From assembly GCF_000364625.1 (NCBI RefSeq), contig NZ_KB822603.1:1-64000 (forward strand): a stretch of 64,000 nt of DNA, written 5' to 3'. The translations under genes were made by a program, and so were the position numbers. Under the pieces are notes generated by a model. It was given only the letters and a program-made list of their open reading frames with translations, was not told where the DNA came from and did not search any database. Below are positions 48,666-59,695 of the stretch, piece after piece. This DNA comes from Pseudomonas thermotolerans DSM 14292 (lineage in GTDB: Bacteria; Pseudomonadota; Gammaproteobacteria; Pseudomonadales; Pseudomonadaceae). The number at the start of each line of letters is the position of its first letter. The first letter of the stretch is position 1.

Positions 48666-50759
48666 TCAGGGAGTGACGGGAGTGTCGACGGGTTCGATGC
48701 TGCCCTCGCGGATCACCGCGGAGAACTGCTGGATCATCTGCTGCACCAGGGGGTCGTTATGGATCGACGCCTCGGCGCACTTCTGGCGTTCGGCCCGCTT
48801 GCGCGCGGCGGCCTGGGCCGGGGTTTCCTGCTCGGGGCGGCGCAGCTCGATCTCCAGCTTCAGCGGACGTCCGTGGTACTGGTTGAGAGCCTCGTTGAGC
48901 CGCCGCTGCTGGGTGGCGTTGAACAGCGCGCCCTGGGCCGGGTCCAGGTGCATCTTCCAGGTATCGCCGTCCACCGCCACCAGGGTGCAGTTGGCGGCGA
49001 TGCTGGCGGTCAGGCCGCTGATGCCCAGGCGCGGGAACAAGTCCAGCCACTCCGCGGCCAGGCCGGTGGCCGGCGGCACGTCGGGCAGCGGCTCGGGCTC
49101 GGCCGGAGCCTGCTCGGCGGCGGCGAAGTCGTAGTCGTAGGCCTCGGGGTCGACCTCGTAGTAATCGTAATCGCCGGGCGGCGGCTCATCGTCGTCCTCG
49201 TCGGCGGCCGGGACAGCGGCAGCGCTGGCGGACGCCGCAGGCTCGACGGCCGGTTCGACAGGCGCCGCGGCCACGGGCGGCGGCGCGGAGACCGGCGCCG
49301 ACTCGACGGGAGCGGCCGGCATCTCGGGCGGCGGCGTGGTCTCGGCGAGCGGGGCCCTGGGCTCTTCCCAGGGCAGGTCCACCGTCGCTTCAACAGCTGC
49401 CGGAGCTTCCACTGACGGTGCTTCAACGGCCGCTGGCGACTCGACTGGTTCAGCCACGGGCACCCCGACTGGCGGCTGCGCCGACGACTCGGCGAGCGAC
49501 GCAACGGCGGCGGGCGGCGCGGGAGGGGTCACGGGGGCCGAAGGAGCGACATCGCCGGAAGCAGCAACGACCGGCGCCGCCAGAGCGGCGCCGGCCACTG
49601 GGGTTGCGTCGGAATCAGCCGTGGCCCTGCCGATTCCCGGATCCTTTAAAGGCGATCGCGGCGCGTTGCCAGCATCTCCGGGACGGAACGCCAGCATGCG
49701 CAGCAGGACCATCTCGAAACCGCTACGCGGATCCGGCGCCAGCGGCAGGTCGCGACGGCCGATCAGGCCCATCTGGTAGTAGAACTGCACGTCCTCGGCC
49801 GGCAGCGCCTGGGCCAGAGCCAGCACCTTGTCGCGGTCGCCCTGGCCGTTGTCCACCGCCTCGGGCAGCACCTGGGCCACCGCCACGCGGTGCAGCACGT
49901 TGAGCAGTTCGGCGAGCAGGCCGTTCCAGTCTGGGCCCTGCTCGGCCAGCTGACGCACCGCGTCCAGCAGGGCGCGGGCGTCGCCTTCGAGCAGCGCATG
50001 CAGCACGCCGTAGACCTGGCCATGGTCGAGGGTGCCGAGCATGGCGCGCACGTCGGCGGCCAGCACCTTGCCCTCGCCGAAGGCGATGGCCTGGTCGGTG
50101 AGGCTCATGGCGTCGCGCATCGAGCCATCAGCGGCGCGGCCGAGCAGCCACAGGGCGTCTTCCTCGAAGGGGATGTTCTCGGCGGTCAGCACATGGCTGA
50201 GGTGCTCCACCACCCGCTCCGGTGGCATGTTCTTCAGGGCGAACTGCAGGCAGCGGGAAAGAATGGTGACCGGCAGCTTCTGCGGGTCGGTGGTGGCGAG
50301 CAGGAACTTGACGTGCGGCGGCGGCTCTTCCAGCGTCTTCAGCAAGGCGTTGAACGAGTGCGTGGATAGCATGTGCACTTCGTCGATCAGGTAGACCTTG
50401 TAGCGGCCCCGGGTCGGCGCGTACTGCACGTTCTCCAGCAGTTCGCGGGTGTCCTCCACCTTGGTGCGACTCGCGGCGTCCACCTCAATCAGGTCGACGA
50501 AACGGCCCTCGTCGATTTCCCGGCACACCGAGCACTTCCCGCACGGGGTGGAGCTGATGCCGGTCTCGCAGTTCAGGCACTTGGCGATGATCCGCGCGAT
50601 GGTGGTCTTGCCCACCCCGCGGGTGCCGGTGAACAGGTAGGCGTGGTGCAGGCGCTGGCTGTCGAGGGCGTTGATCAGGGCCTTGAGCACGTGGGTCTGC
50701 CCAACCATCTCGCGGAAGGTGCGCGGGCGCCATTTGCGGGCAAGAACCTGATAACTCAT
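48666..50759 (-). CDS. dnaX: DNA polymerase III subunits tau (and probably gamma)
   Basis: DnaX is the clamp-loader ATPase and holoenzyme organiser. The full product has 697 residues. Domains I-II have Walker A GTRGVGKTT, the zinc site CLNCETGISSTPCGKCSVC, the DEVH box and the arginine finger region; domain III ends near 365. A low-complexity Ala/Pro/Glu linker (about 380-555) precedes the tau-specific C-terminal domain V (about 565-690), which contacts the polymerase. At codons 371-372 a T-TTA-AAG slippery site with a hairpin predicts a -1 shift to a 381-residue product. Confidence 0.96.
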   Translation of the reverse strand: MSYQVLARKWRPRTFREMVGQTHVLKALINALDSQRLHHAYLFTGTRGVGKTTIARIIAKCLNCETGISSTPCGKCSVCREIDEGRFVDLIEVDAASRTKVEDTRELLENVQYAPTRGRYKVYLIDEVHMLSTHSFNALLKTLEEPPPHVKFLLATTDPQKLPVTILSRCLQFALKNMPPERVVEHLSHVLTAENIPFEEDALWLLGRAADGSMRDAMSLTDQAIAFGEGKVLAADVRAMLGTLDHGQVYGVLHALLEGDARALLDAVRQLAEQGPDWNGLLAELLNVLHRVAVAQVLPEAVDNGQGDRDKVLALAQALPAEDVQFYYQMGLIGRRDLPLAPDPRSGFEMVLLRMLAFRPGDAGNAPRSPLKDPGIGRATADSDATPVAGAALAAPVVAASGDVAPSAPVTPPAPPAAVASLAESSAQPPVGVPVAEPVESPAAVEAPSVEAPAAVEATVDLPWEEPRAPLAETTPPPEMPAAPVESAPVSAPPPVAAAPVEPAVEPAASASAAAVPAADEDDDEPPPGDYDYYEVDPEAYDYDFAAAEQAPAEPEPLPDVPPATGLAAEWLDLFPRLGISGLTASIAANCTLVAVDGDTWKMHLDPAQGALFNATQQRRLNEALNQYHGRPLKLEIELRRPEQETPAQAAARKRAERQKCAEASIHNDPLVQQMIQQFSAVIREGSIEPVDTPVTP
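49611..49650 (-). other. programmed -1 frameshift signal in dnaX
   Basis: On the minus strand the heptamer T TTA AAG (49650-49644, in the 0 frame Leu371-Lys372) fits X XXY YYZ. Six bases later, 49637-49629 (GGAATCGGC) pairs with 49619-49611 (GCTGATTCC) in a 9-bp stem (one G-U) around a 9-base loop. The -1 frame adds nine codons and stops at TGA (49617-49615), inside the 3' arm, giving a 381-residue gamma-like protein. Confidence 0.75.
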
Positions 50760-50906
50760 TGAAAAACCGTCGCGGATGGGAAGCTGAAGTGGGCTAATCC
50801 TAGGGGCTGACGAGGTTTTGGCGCAAGGTCAATCGGCCGCGACCGACCGGGCCGCCCAGGAGATGGGGCGCAGGAGGAAAGGGAAAAAGCGTGGCCCGAA
50901 AATGGA

Positions 50907-51016
50907 GGTGGCCCCACCAGCCACACCCCGGCACACGATGTCACCGCTACGGCTGCTCCCTTCCGGGCCTGACCGGGTTCACGGCTGATCGTTGCGGGGG
51001 GACCGATGGAGCCACC
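50907..51016 (-). ncRNA. ffs: 4.5S signal recognition particle RNA
   Basis: The minus strand carries the SRP hairpin core GTCAGGCCCGGAAGGGAGCA, the preceding CCCGCAACG, and the distal GTGTGCCGGGG. The 5' GGTGGC (51016-51011) pairs with GCCACC (50912-50907), defining about 110 bases. It guides membrane-protein targeting with Ffh. The position beside dnaX is typical of pseudomonads. Exact ends are set from pairing only. Confidence 0.92.
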
Positions 51017-51046
51017 ATGACGATACCCGTCGTAACGGGCCGCGTC

Positions 51047-51074
51047 ATTGTACCGGCCTCGCCGCAACTTACAA
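51047..51074 (-). promoter_or_regulatory. promoter of the 4.5S RNA
   Basis: On the minus strand TTGTAA (51074-51069) and TACAAT (51052-51047) are 16 bases apart. The -10 lies 30 bases before the RNA's mature 5' end, so a short leader is removed, as by RNase P in E. coli. Confidence 0.6.
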
Positions 51075-51113
51075 CCTCTTCAAGCACTTAGCTGCAGCGA
51101 ATGGCCTTGGCCG

Positions 51114-51491
51114 TCAGCGCTCCTCGACCAGCCCAGGCGGCAGCGGCTGGGTGCTGACGCTCAGATCCGGAGCCAGGTAGAGGTCCAGGCTGGCGTAGCC
51201 GGGCCGGGTGCTGAAGCTGGTGTAGCGCTCATTGCCCTGGTTGAAGCGGAAGGCCACCCGGTAGTCGTCGCCGCGCCACAGCCGTAGAGGGAACTGGAGT
51301 ACCTCGCCGGGCTGGATCTCGCCGGCGAGGCGCTCCTCGTCATTCTCCAGGAAGCTGTAGCGCACCACGGCGCTGCCCTGCTGCGCATAGTGCAGGACGA
51401 TCTGCGGCCGCTCGCTCCACGCCAGGTAGGCGGCGAACAGCAACACCAGGGCCAGCACGCCGAGCAGGCGCTGCCGTCTCGTGCGCTCCAT
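51114..51491 (-). CDS. small membrane-anchored hypothetical protein
   Basis: The protein has 125 residues. One N-terminal hydrophobic segment (LLGVLALVLLFAAYLAW, about 9-26) acts as anchor or signal, followed by a beta-rich periplasmic domain (QIVLHYAQQGSAVVRYSFL ... RPGYASLDLYLAPDL). There is no lipobox. I do not recognise the family. It starts 4 bases after the HU-like gene stop and is probably cotranscribed with it. Confidence 0.75.
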   Translation of the reverse strand: MERTRRQRLLGVLALVLLFAAYLAWSERPQIVLHYAQQGSAVVRYSFLENDEERLAGEIQPGEVLQFPLRLWRGDDYRVAFRFNQGNERYTSFSTRPGYASLDLYLAPDLSVSTQPLPPGLVEER

Positions 51492-51495
51492 GGCT

Positions 51496-51774
51496 TCAGT
51501 TCAGGCCGTCGACCAGCGCCTTGGCCGGCACCAGGCGCACGCTCTTCTTCGCGGCGATCTGGATCGGCTGGCCGGTCTGCGGGTTGCGCCCGGTGCGCGC
51601 GGCACGCTCGACCACCTTCAGCTTGCCGATGCCCGGCAAGGTCAGTTCACCGTCGTTCTCCAGGCAGTCCTGGGCGATCTGCGCCAGCTGTTCGAACACG
51701 CCGCGCACCGCCGTCTGGGTCAGGTCGAGGGATTCGGCGATGTCGCGCACCAGTTGTTCCTTGCTCAAAGCCAT
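51496..51774 (-). CDS. HU-family DNA-binding protein
   Basis: The protein has 92 residues, one HU/IHF domain. The DNA-binding arm reads RTGRNPQTGQPIQIAAKKSVRLVPAKAL in pieces, with the usual RNPQTG motif and GIGKLKVVERAAR before it. HU proteins bend and bundle DNA. It is a variant, not the main HupA or HupB sequence. The ATG at 51774 gives MALSKEQLV. It lies downstream of ligA in the same direction. Confidence 0.92.
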   Translation of the reverse strand: MALSKEQLVRDIAESLDLTQTAVRGVFEQLAQIAQDCLENDGELTLPGIGKLKVVERAARTGRNPQTGQPIQIAAKKSVRLVPAKALVDGLN

Positions 51775-51835
51775 ATGGCCACTCCCCTTGCAGATAGGTT
51801 GAGGGAACGCCGGACAGCCCGACGCTCCAGGGTCA

Positions 51836-54241
<2,406 letters not shown>

Positions 54242-54260
54242 TCAAGCGGCGAGCGGCAAG

Positions 54261-54305
54261 AAAAAACGAAGCCCCAGGCCAAGCGCGTGGCTTGCAGCTT
54301 GGGGC
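54261..54305 (-). terminator. terminator after zipA
   Basis: Arms GCCCCA (54271-54276) and TGGGGC (54300-54305) with partial inner pairing. On the minus strand the hairpin is followed by TTCGTTTTTTC. Confidence 0.7.
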
Positions 54306-54324
54306 TCGCCAGGCTGACGGCAGG

Positions 54325-55179
54325 TCAGCGCTTCTGGTTGAGCAGGCGGTTGCGCTCGAACTCGACGATGCGCTGGCGGTAATGCTCGATGGTCTGCGCG
54401 GTCAGCACGCTGCGCTGGTCGTCCTTCAGCTCGCCGTTCAGCTCGTGGGCGAGCTTGCGGGCGGCGGCGACCATCACGTCGAAAGCCTGTTTCGGGTGGC
54501 GCGGCCCCGGTAGACCGAGGAAGAAGCTCACCGCGCGAGTCCGGAAATGGTCGATGTCGTCCAGGTCGAAAGTGCCCGGCTTGACGCCGTTGGCCATGGA
54601 GAACAGCACCTCGCCGTTGCCGGCCATGCTCTCGTGGCGGTGGAAGATGTCCATCTCGCCGAAGCGCAGGCCGCTCTCCAGGATGTTCTGCAGCAGCGCC
54701 GGGCCGCTGAAACCTTCCTCGCTGCGCGACACCACGTTGATGACCAGCACTTCCTCGACCGGCTGCAGCGACTTCTTGCCCTTCTCCTCGCCGTCGCCCT
54801 TGTCCTTCTTGCCCTTGCCGCGCTTCTTGCCGTCCTCCTCGTCCTCGACGGGAGTCAGCAGGGTCGGCGGATCGTCGTCCAGGCCCAGCTCCAGGTCGCC
54901 CTGGCGCGGTTCCACGTGGACGCCACGGCGGCGGTTCAGCTCGCGGGCGCTCATCGACGGCAGTTCTTCCTCGTCGAGCTCGGGCTCCTTAGGCCGCACG
55001 CGCGCCGGACCCAGCACGTCCGGATCGCCGTCGTCGTCCGGCAGGTTGGAGAAGCTGTGGTCCAGCTTGAACTTCAGCTTACCCTTGCCGCCCCGCATAC
55101 GCCGCCAGCCATCGAAGAGAATGCCGGCGATGACGATGATGCCAATGACGATCAGCCACTCGCGCAGACCGATATCCAT
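54325..55179 (-). CDS. zipA: cell division protein ZipA
   Basis: ZipA anchors FtsZ to the membrane at the division site. It has 284 residues: an N-terminal membrane helix ([17 protein letters not shown]), a charged linker (about 30-145, with an acidic/Lys-rich [18 protein letters not shown] run), and the C-terminal FtsZ-binding domain (about 150-284; [19 protein letters not shown]). ATG 55179 gives MDIGLREWL. It lies between smc and ligA. Confidence 0.95.
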   Translation of the reverse strand: MDIGLREWLIVIGIIVIAGILFDGWRRMRGGKGKLKFKLDHSFSNLPDDDGDPDVLGPARVRPKEPELDEEELPSMSARELNRRRGVHVEPRQGDLELGLDDDPPTLLTPVEDEEDGKKRGKGKKDKGDGEEKGKKSLQPVEEVLVINVVSRSEEGFSGPALLQNILESGLRFGEMDIFHRHESMAGNGEVLFSMANGVKPGTFDLDDIDHFRTRAVSFFLGLPGPRHPKQAFDVMVAAARKLAHELNGELKDDQRSVLTAQTIEHYRQRIVEFERNRLLNQKR

Positions 55180-55360
55180 GTAATGCCTCAACCCCGAAAA
55201 AAAGATGAATGACCCAGGGCATCCCGCCCCTGATGAAAATGCGGTTAACTGTACGTTTCTACAGGTATTTAGCCGCCCATGAAAAAGTCTGGCCTAAGCT
55301 AGCACGACGAACGGTTAATTTGCACCGGGCGACTGCAATGTTATGGCCCAACGGCCCTGC

Positions 55361-58300
55361 TCAGGCGTCCACCATCGCCAGCGCTTCCTCCACGTCCACC
55401 GCCACCAGGCGCGAGCATCCGGGCTCGTGCATGGTCACCCCCATCAACTGGTCGGCCATCTCCATGGCGATCTTGTTGTGGGTGATGTAGATGAACTGCA
55501 CCTTCTCCGACATCTCCTTGACCAGCCTGGCGTAGCGGCCGACGTTGGCGTCGTCCAGCGGCGCATCCACCTCGTCGAGCATGCAGAACGGCGCCGGATT
55601 CAGCTGGAAGATGGCGAACACCAGAGCCAGTGCGGTCAGCGCCTTCTCGCCGCCGGAGAGCAGGTGGATGGTGCTGTTCTTCTTGCCCGGCGGCCGGGCC
55701 ATGATGGTCACACCGGTATCGAGTAGATCTTCGCCGGTAAGTTCCAGATAGGCATTGCCGCCGCCGAAAACCTTGGGGAACAGTGCCTGCAGGCCGGCGT
55801 TGATCTGGTCGAAGGTTTCCTTGAAGCGGTTGCGGGTTTCCCGGTCGATCTTGCGGATCACATTCTCCAGGGTTTCCAGCGCTTCCACCAGGTCGGCGTC
55901 CTGGGCGTCCAGGTAGCGCTTGCGCTCGCTCTGCTGCTGGTACTCGTCGATGGCCGCCAGGTTGATCGGCCCGAGGCGCTGGATGCGCGCAGCGAGCTGC
56001 TCCAGCTGGACCTCCCAGGCGTTCTCCGCGGCCTCCGGAGGCAGGCTGGCGAGCACTCCGTGAAGGTCGTAGCCGTCCTCCAGCAGCTGGTCCTGCTGGG
56101 CCTTGCGGCGCACCGTGAGGGCCTGCCACTCGAGACGCTGCTGCTCCAGCTGGCTGCGCAGCAGCTGAGCCTGCTGCTCGGCCTGGCCGCGACGCCTCTC
56201 CGCCTCGCGCAGCTCGCGGTCGGCGTCCTCGAGGGCCAGGCGCGCCTGGCGCAGCTCCTCCTCGACGCCCATGCGCTTCTCCAGCAACTCCTCGAGCTTC
56301 ATGCGCAGCTCTTCCAGCGGCGCGGCGCCCTCCTCCAGATTGAGGCTGAGCTGCTCGCGGCGCTCGTTGAGGCGCTCGGCCTGCAGTTGCAGGCGCTCCA
56401 AGGCCTGGCGGGTGGAGTCGTGCTGGGCGCGCAGCGAGCCGATGCGCACCGCCAGTTGATGGGCCTGTTCCTTGTGCTGGCGGGCCTCGCCGCGGATCCG
56501 CTCGAGGCGCTCGCGCAGGCTGTCGCGCCGGGCCAGCAGGCGCTCGCGCTGCTCGGTGTCGCTGGCCATGCTGTCGAGGGCGGCTTCCAGGGTCAGGCGC
56601 GCCTCGCCGAGCTGCTCCAGTTCCAGGGCCCGCTGCTCCTCCAGCTCGCGCAGCTCCTCGTCGAGACGGCGGCGGCGCAGGGCCAGTTGCTCCACCTTGG
56701 CCTGCCCGGCGGACAGCTGGGCCTTCAGCTCGCCGAGCCGACGCGCCTCGTCCTGGGCCAGGCGGCGCTGTTGCTCGCGGGCTTCCTCCTGGCGGCGCTG
56801 CTCGTCGCGCAGCTGCAGCAGCCGTTCTTCCAGGTCGGCCAGCACCGCCTCGCGTTCGGCGCGCTCGGCGGCCAGCCGCTCCAGCTCCTGGCCACGGGCC
56901 AGCACGCCGCTTTCCGCCTCGCCGGCCCGCCGCACGCGCAGGAAGTTGCGCCCCACCCAGTAGCCGTCGCGGCTGATCAGGCTGTCGCCGTCTGCCAGTT
57001 GGGCACGCCGGGCCAGGGCCTCGTCGAGGCTGTCCACCGGACGCACCCGGGCCAGCCAGGGGGCCAGGTCGTGGCGCGATTCGACCTTGTCAAGCAGGCT
57101 GCCGGAGCTGCGGGTGTCGCCAGCACCGGCCTGCACCAGGCGCAGCTCGCCCTGGGCGAAGCCGGACAGGTCGAGGCCGGCGAAGTCGTCGAGCAGCACC
57201 GCCTGCAGGTCGGCGCCGAGCACCGTCTCCACCGCCAGCTCCCAGCCCGGTTCGACGCGCAGCCCTTCGGCGAGCCGCGGCCGGGCGTGGAGGCCCTGTT
57301 CGCGCAGCCATTCGGCGGCACCCTTGCCGGGGTTCAGGGCCGCCTGCTGCAGGGCCTCCAGGGAGGCGATGCGCCCGTTCAGGCGCTGCAGTTCGCCCTG
57401 GGCCTGCTGCTGGGCCTGGCTGGAGCGCTGCAGTTCGCCGCGCAGCTGCTCGAGGCGCTCGGCCTGCTCCTGCTCGGCGGCGTGCAGTTCCTCGAGGTGC
57501 AGCTCGCTGGCGGCGATCCGTTCGGCCAGTTCGAGGATCGCCGCATCTTCCGGGTCGGCGCTGAGCTGGGCCAGTTCGTCAGTGAGCCGGCGCTGGCGTT
57601 CGGCCAGGCGCTCCAGGCTGTGCTCCAGCTGCTGGATGCGGCTCTGCTGCACCTCTGCCTGACGACGGGGCTCGGCGGAGCTCTGGTTGAAGGCGTCCCA
57701 CTGCTCCTGCCAGGCGTGCATGGCGGCCTCCGCCTCCTCCAGCTGGGCGGCGGACTCCTCGGCGGCCTCCTCGGCGCTGGCCCGCTCCGGCTCGAGCATG
57801 GCCAGCTCCTCGGCGAGGGTGGCCAGCAGGGTGCGGTCGTGGCCGACGTGGGATTCGGTCTCCTGGCGCGCCCGCTCTGCCTCGCGCAGGTCGTCCTGCA
57901 GCTGGCGCAGGCGCTGCTGGCCGTGCTGGATGCTCTGCTCGACTCGGGCGATGTCGCCGCCCACCGAGTAGAAACGTCCCTGCACCTGATTGAAGCGCTC
58001 GGCCAGGTCGTGGTGGCCGTCGCGCAGGCGCTCGATGCTGGCGTCGGCGTTGCGCTGCTCGGCGATCAGCGCCTCCAGGGCCACCTCCTGGTCGCCGATG
58101 ACTTTCTCGCGCTGGCCGACCAGCTCGTTCAGCGCCCGCCAGCGCAGGGCGGTGAGCTGGGCCTTGAGCTGACGCTCCTCGGCCTTGTATTCCTGATACC
58201 TCTCCGCCGCCTGCGCCTGGCGGTGCAGGCGCTCCAGCTGGCGTTCCAGCTCCTCGCGCAGGTCGGTCAGGCGCGCCAGGTTCTCCTGGGTGCGGCGGAT

Positions 58301-58849
58301 GCGGTTCTCGGTCTCGCGGCGGCGCTCCTTGTACTTGGAAATGCCGGCGGCTTCCTCGATGTAGTTGCGCAGGTCCTCTGGCTTGGCCTCGATCAGCTTG
58401 GTGATCATGCCCTGCTCGATGATCGAGTAGCTGCGCGGGCCCAGGCCGGTGCCGAGGAAGATGTCGGTGATGTCGCGGCGGCGGCACTTCACGCCGTTGA
58501 GGAAGTAGGCGTTCTGCCCGTCGCGGGTCACCCGGCGGCGGATGGAGATTTCCGCGAACCTGGCGTACTCGCCGCCGAGGCTGCCGTCGCTGTTGTCGAA
58601 AATCAGTTCGATGCTCGCCTGGGTTACCGGCTTGCGGGTGTTGGAGCCGTTGAAGATGACGTCGGTCATCGACTCGCCGCGAAGGTTCTTCGCGGAACTT
58701 TCGCCCATCACCCAGCGCACGGCGTCGATGATGTTGGACTTGCCGCAGCCGTTGGGGCCGACCACGGCGGCCATGTTGCTCGGGAAGCTGACGGTGGTGG
58801 GGTCGACGAAGGACTTGAAGCCCGCCAGCTTGATGCATTTGAGGCGCAT
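55361..58849 (-). CDS. smc: chromosome segregation ATPase Smc
   Basis: Smc compacts and segregates the chromosome. It has 1162 residues: N-terminal ATPase half with GPNGCGKSNIIDAVRWVMGE (about 32-51), long coiled coil, hinge (about 500-660), second coiled coil, then the C-terminal half with LLSGGEKALTALAL and Walker B FCMLDEVDAPLDD. The ATG at 58849 (MRLKCIKLAGFKSFVDPT) is standard. It lies 10 bases after gntR and is followed by zipA after 181 bases. Confidence 0.97.
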   Translation of the reverse strand: MRLKCIKLAGFKSFVDPTTVSFPSNMAAVVGPNGCGKSNIIDAVRWVMGESSAKNLRGESMTDVIFNGSNTRKPVTQASIELIFDNSDGSLGGEYARFAEISIRRRVTRDGQNAYFLNGVKCRRRDITDIFLGTGLGPRSYSIIEQGMITKLIEAKPEDLRNYIEEAAGISKYKERRRETENRIRRTQENLARLTDLREELERQLERLHRQAQAAERYQEYKAEERQLKAQLTALRWRALNELVGQREKVIGDQEVALEALIAEQRNADASIERLRDGHHDLAERFNQVQGRFYSVGGDIARVEQSIQHGQQRLRQLQDDLREAERARQETESHVGHDRTLLATLAEELAMLEPERASAEEAAEESAAQLEEAEAAMHAWQEQWDAFNQSSAEPRRQAEVQQSRIQQLEHSLERLAERQRRLTDELAQLSADPEDAAILELAERIAASELHLEELHAAEQEQAERLEQLRGELQRSSQAQQQAQGELQRLNGRIASLEALQQAALNPGKGAAEWLREQGLHARPRLAEGLRVEPGWELAVETVLGADLQAVLLDDFAGLDLSGFAQGELRLVQAGAGDTRSSGSLLDKVESRHDLAPWLARVRPVDSLDEALARRAQLADGDSLISRDGYWVGRNFLRVRRAGEAESGVLARGQELERLAAERAEREAVLADLEERLLQLRDEQRRQEEAREQQRRLAQDEARRLGELKAQLSAGQAKVEQLALRRRRLDEELRELEEQRALELEQLGEARLTLEAALDSMASDTEQRERLLARRDSLRERLERIRGEARQHKEQAHQLAVRIGSLRAQHDSTRQALERLQLQAERLNERREQLSLNLEEGAAPLEELRMKLEELLEKRMGVEEELRQARLALEDADRELREAERRRGQAEQQAQLLRSQLEQQRLEWQALTVRRKAQQDQLLEDGYDLHGVLASLPPEAAENAWEVQLEQLAARIQRLGPINLAAIDEYQQQSERKRYLDAQDADLVEALETLENVIRKIDRETRNRFKETFDQINAGLQALFPKVFGGGNAYLELTGEDLLDTGVTIMARPPGKKNSTIHLLSGGEKALTALALVFAIFQLNPAPFCMLDEVDAPLDDANVGRYARLVKEMSEKVQFIYITHNKIAMEMADQLMGVTMHEPGCSRLVAVDVEEALAMVDA

Positions 58850-58859
58850 GCCGCTCTCC

Positions 58860-59519
58860 TCAGCGTTCGGCCAGGGCAGCCAGCACCAGCTGGCTGTTGT
58901 GGCGGCCGTAGTCCAGAAGCACCTCGCGGATGACCGCCTCGTCGCGGTCGATCACCGCCTGCAGCAGGCGGGCGAAGCTGTCGAGGAACTGGCTCATCTC
59001 GCTTTTGCGCCGTTCCAGGGCCAGGTGATAGGTGCGGCTGATGGCCGGCAGCAGGTTCTCCACCGTCTCCTGCAGGTAGGGGTTGGCGGCGAAGGGGAAG
59101 GCCGCGCGCATGATGTCGAAGCTGGACTCGACGAAGGCGTCGATGTCGCCGCGCTGCAGGCTTTCCAGCAGGCGCTGCTGAATGGCGCGGAACGGCTGCA
59201 GGTCGCCCTCCTCGCGCCAGGTCCGCGCCACCGCGCTGGCGAGCATGATGTACAGCTCCATGACCAGGCCGTAGAGGCTTTCCACGTGGCTGGCGGACAG
59301 CTCCGAGACCTGCGCGCCGCGGCGCGGCAGTATCACCACCAGGTGGCGGCGTTCGAGGATCAGCAGCGCCTCGCGCACCGAGCCACGGCTGACGTTCAGG
59401 GCTTGGGTGACCTTCTGCTCCTGGATGCGTTCGCGTTCCTTGAGCTCGCCCCGGATGATGCGTTCGGCGAGGTGGTGGGCAATCTGCTCAGCCAGGCTGT
59501 CCGGGGCCTTGAACGTCAT
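58860..59519 (-). CDS. GntR/FadR-family transcriptional regulator
   Basis: The protein has 219 residues. The N-terminal winged helix (about 10-75) contains LKERERIQEQKVTQALNVSRGSVREALLILERRHLV, and the C-terminal FCD ligand domain spans about 85-210, with metal-binding candidates in HVESLYGLVMELY and the later RTYHLALERR. The effector is unknown. It is divergent from alkB, with perfect palindromes between them, and lies just upstream of smc. Confidence 0.92.
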   Translation of the reverse strand: MTFKAPDSLAEQIAHHLAERIIRGELKERERIQEQKVTQALNVSRGSVREALLILERRHLVVILPRRGAQVSELSASHVESLYGLVMELYIMLASAVARTWREEGDLQPFRAIQQRLLESLQRGDIDAFVESSFDIMRAAFPFAANPYLQETVENLLPAISRTYHLALERRKSEMSQFLDSFARLLQAVIDRDEAVIREVLLDYGRHNSQLVLAALAER

Positions 59520-59571
59520 GGGTGTCCTTATCGCTGGAGGGCTGATGGAATGGGGCTTGCGGCCGCGAAGT

Positions 59572-59588
59572 GTAACACAGGGTGTTAC
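59572..59588. promoter_or_regulatory. palindrome upstream of gntR
   Basis: GTAACAC-AGG-GTGTTAC is a perfect 7-bp inverted repeat, 53 bases from the gntR start. It could serve as an operator of that gene. Confidence 0.45.
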
Positions 59589-59656
59589 CCGGCAACGCCC
59601 CGGTCAAGGGGCTCGACTGAACGAAGGTTGGTGCGTACGAAGAAAGGATTGGGCGC

Positions 59657-59675
59657 AGGATTGTCTGACAATCCT
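59657..59675. promoter_or_regulatory. candidate GntR operator before alkB
   Basis: AGGATTGTCTGACAATCCT is a perfect 19-base palindrome centred on 59666, ending 20 bases before the alkB ATG. The core TTGTC-T-GACAA fits the TNGTNNNACNA type bound by FCD-class GntR regulators. Confidence 0.6.
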
Positions 59676-59695
59676 ACAACGAGGAGAATCGCGCC

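Noticed and set aside
56060-58933. 957-codon open frame opposite smc
   Set aside because: Leu/Ala/Gly-rich antisense of the Smc coiled coil; Smc on the other strand has all its motifs.
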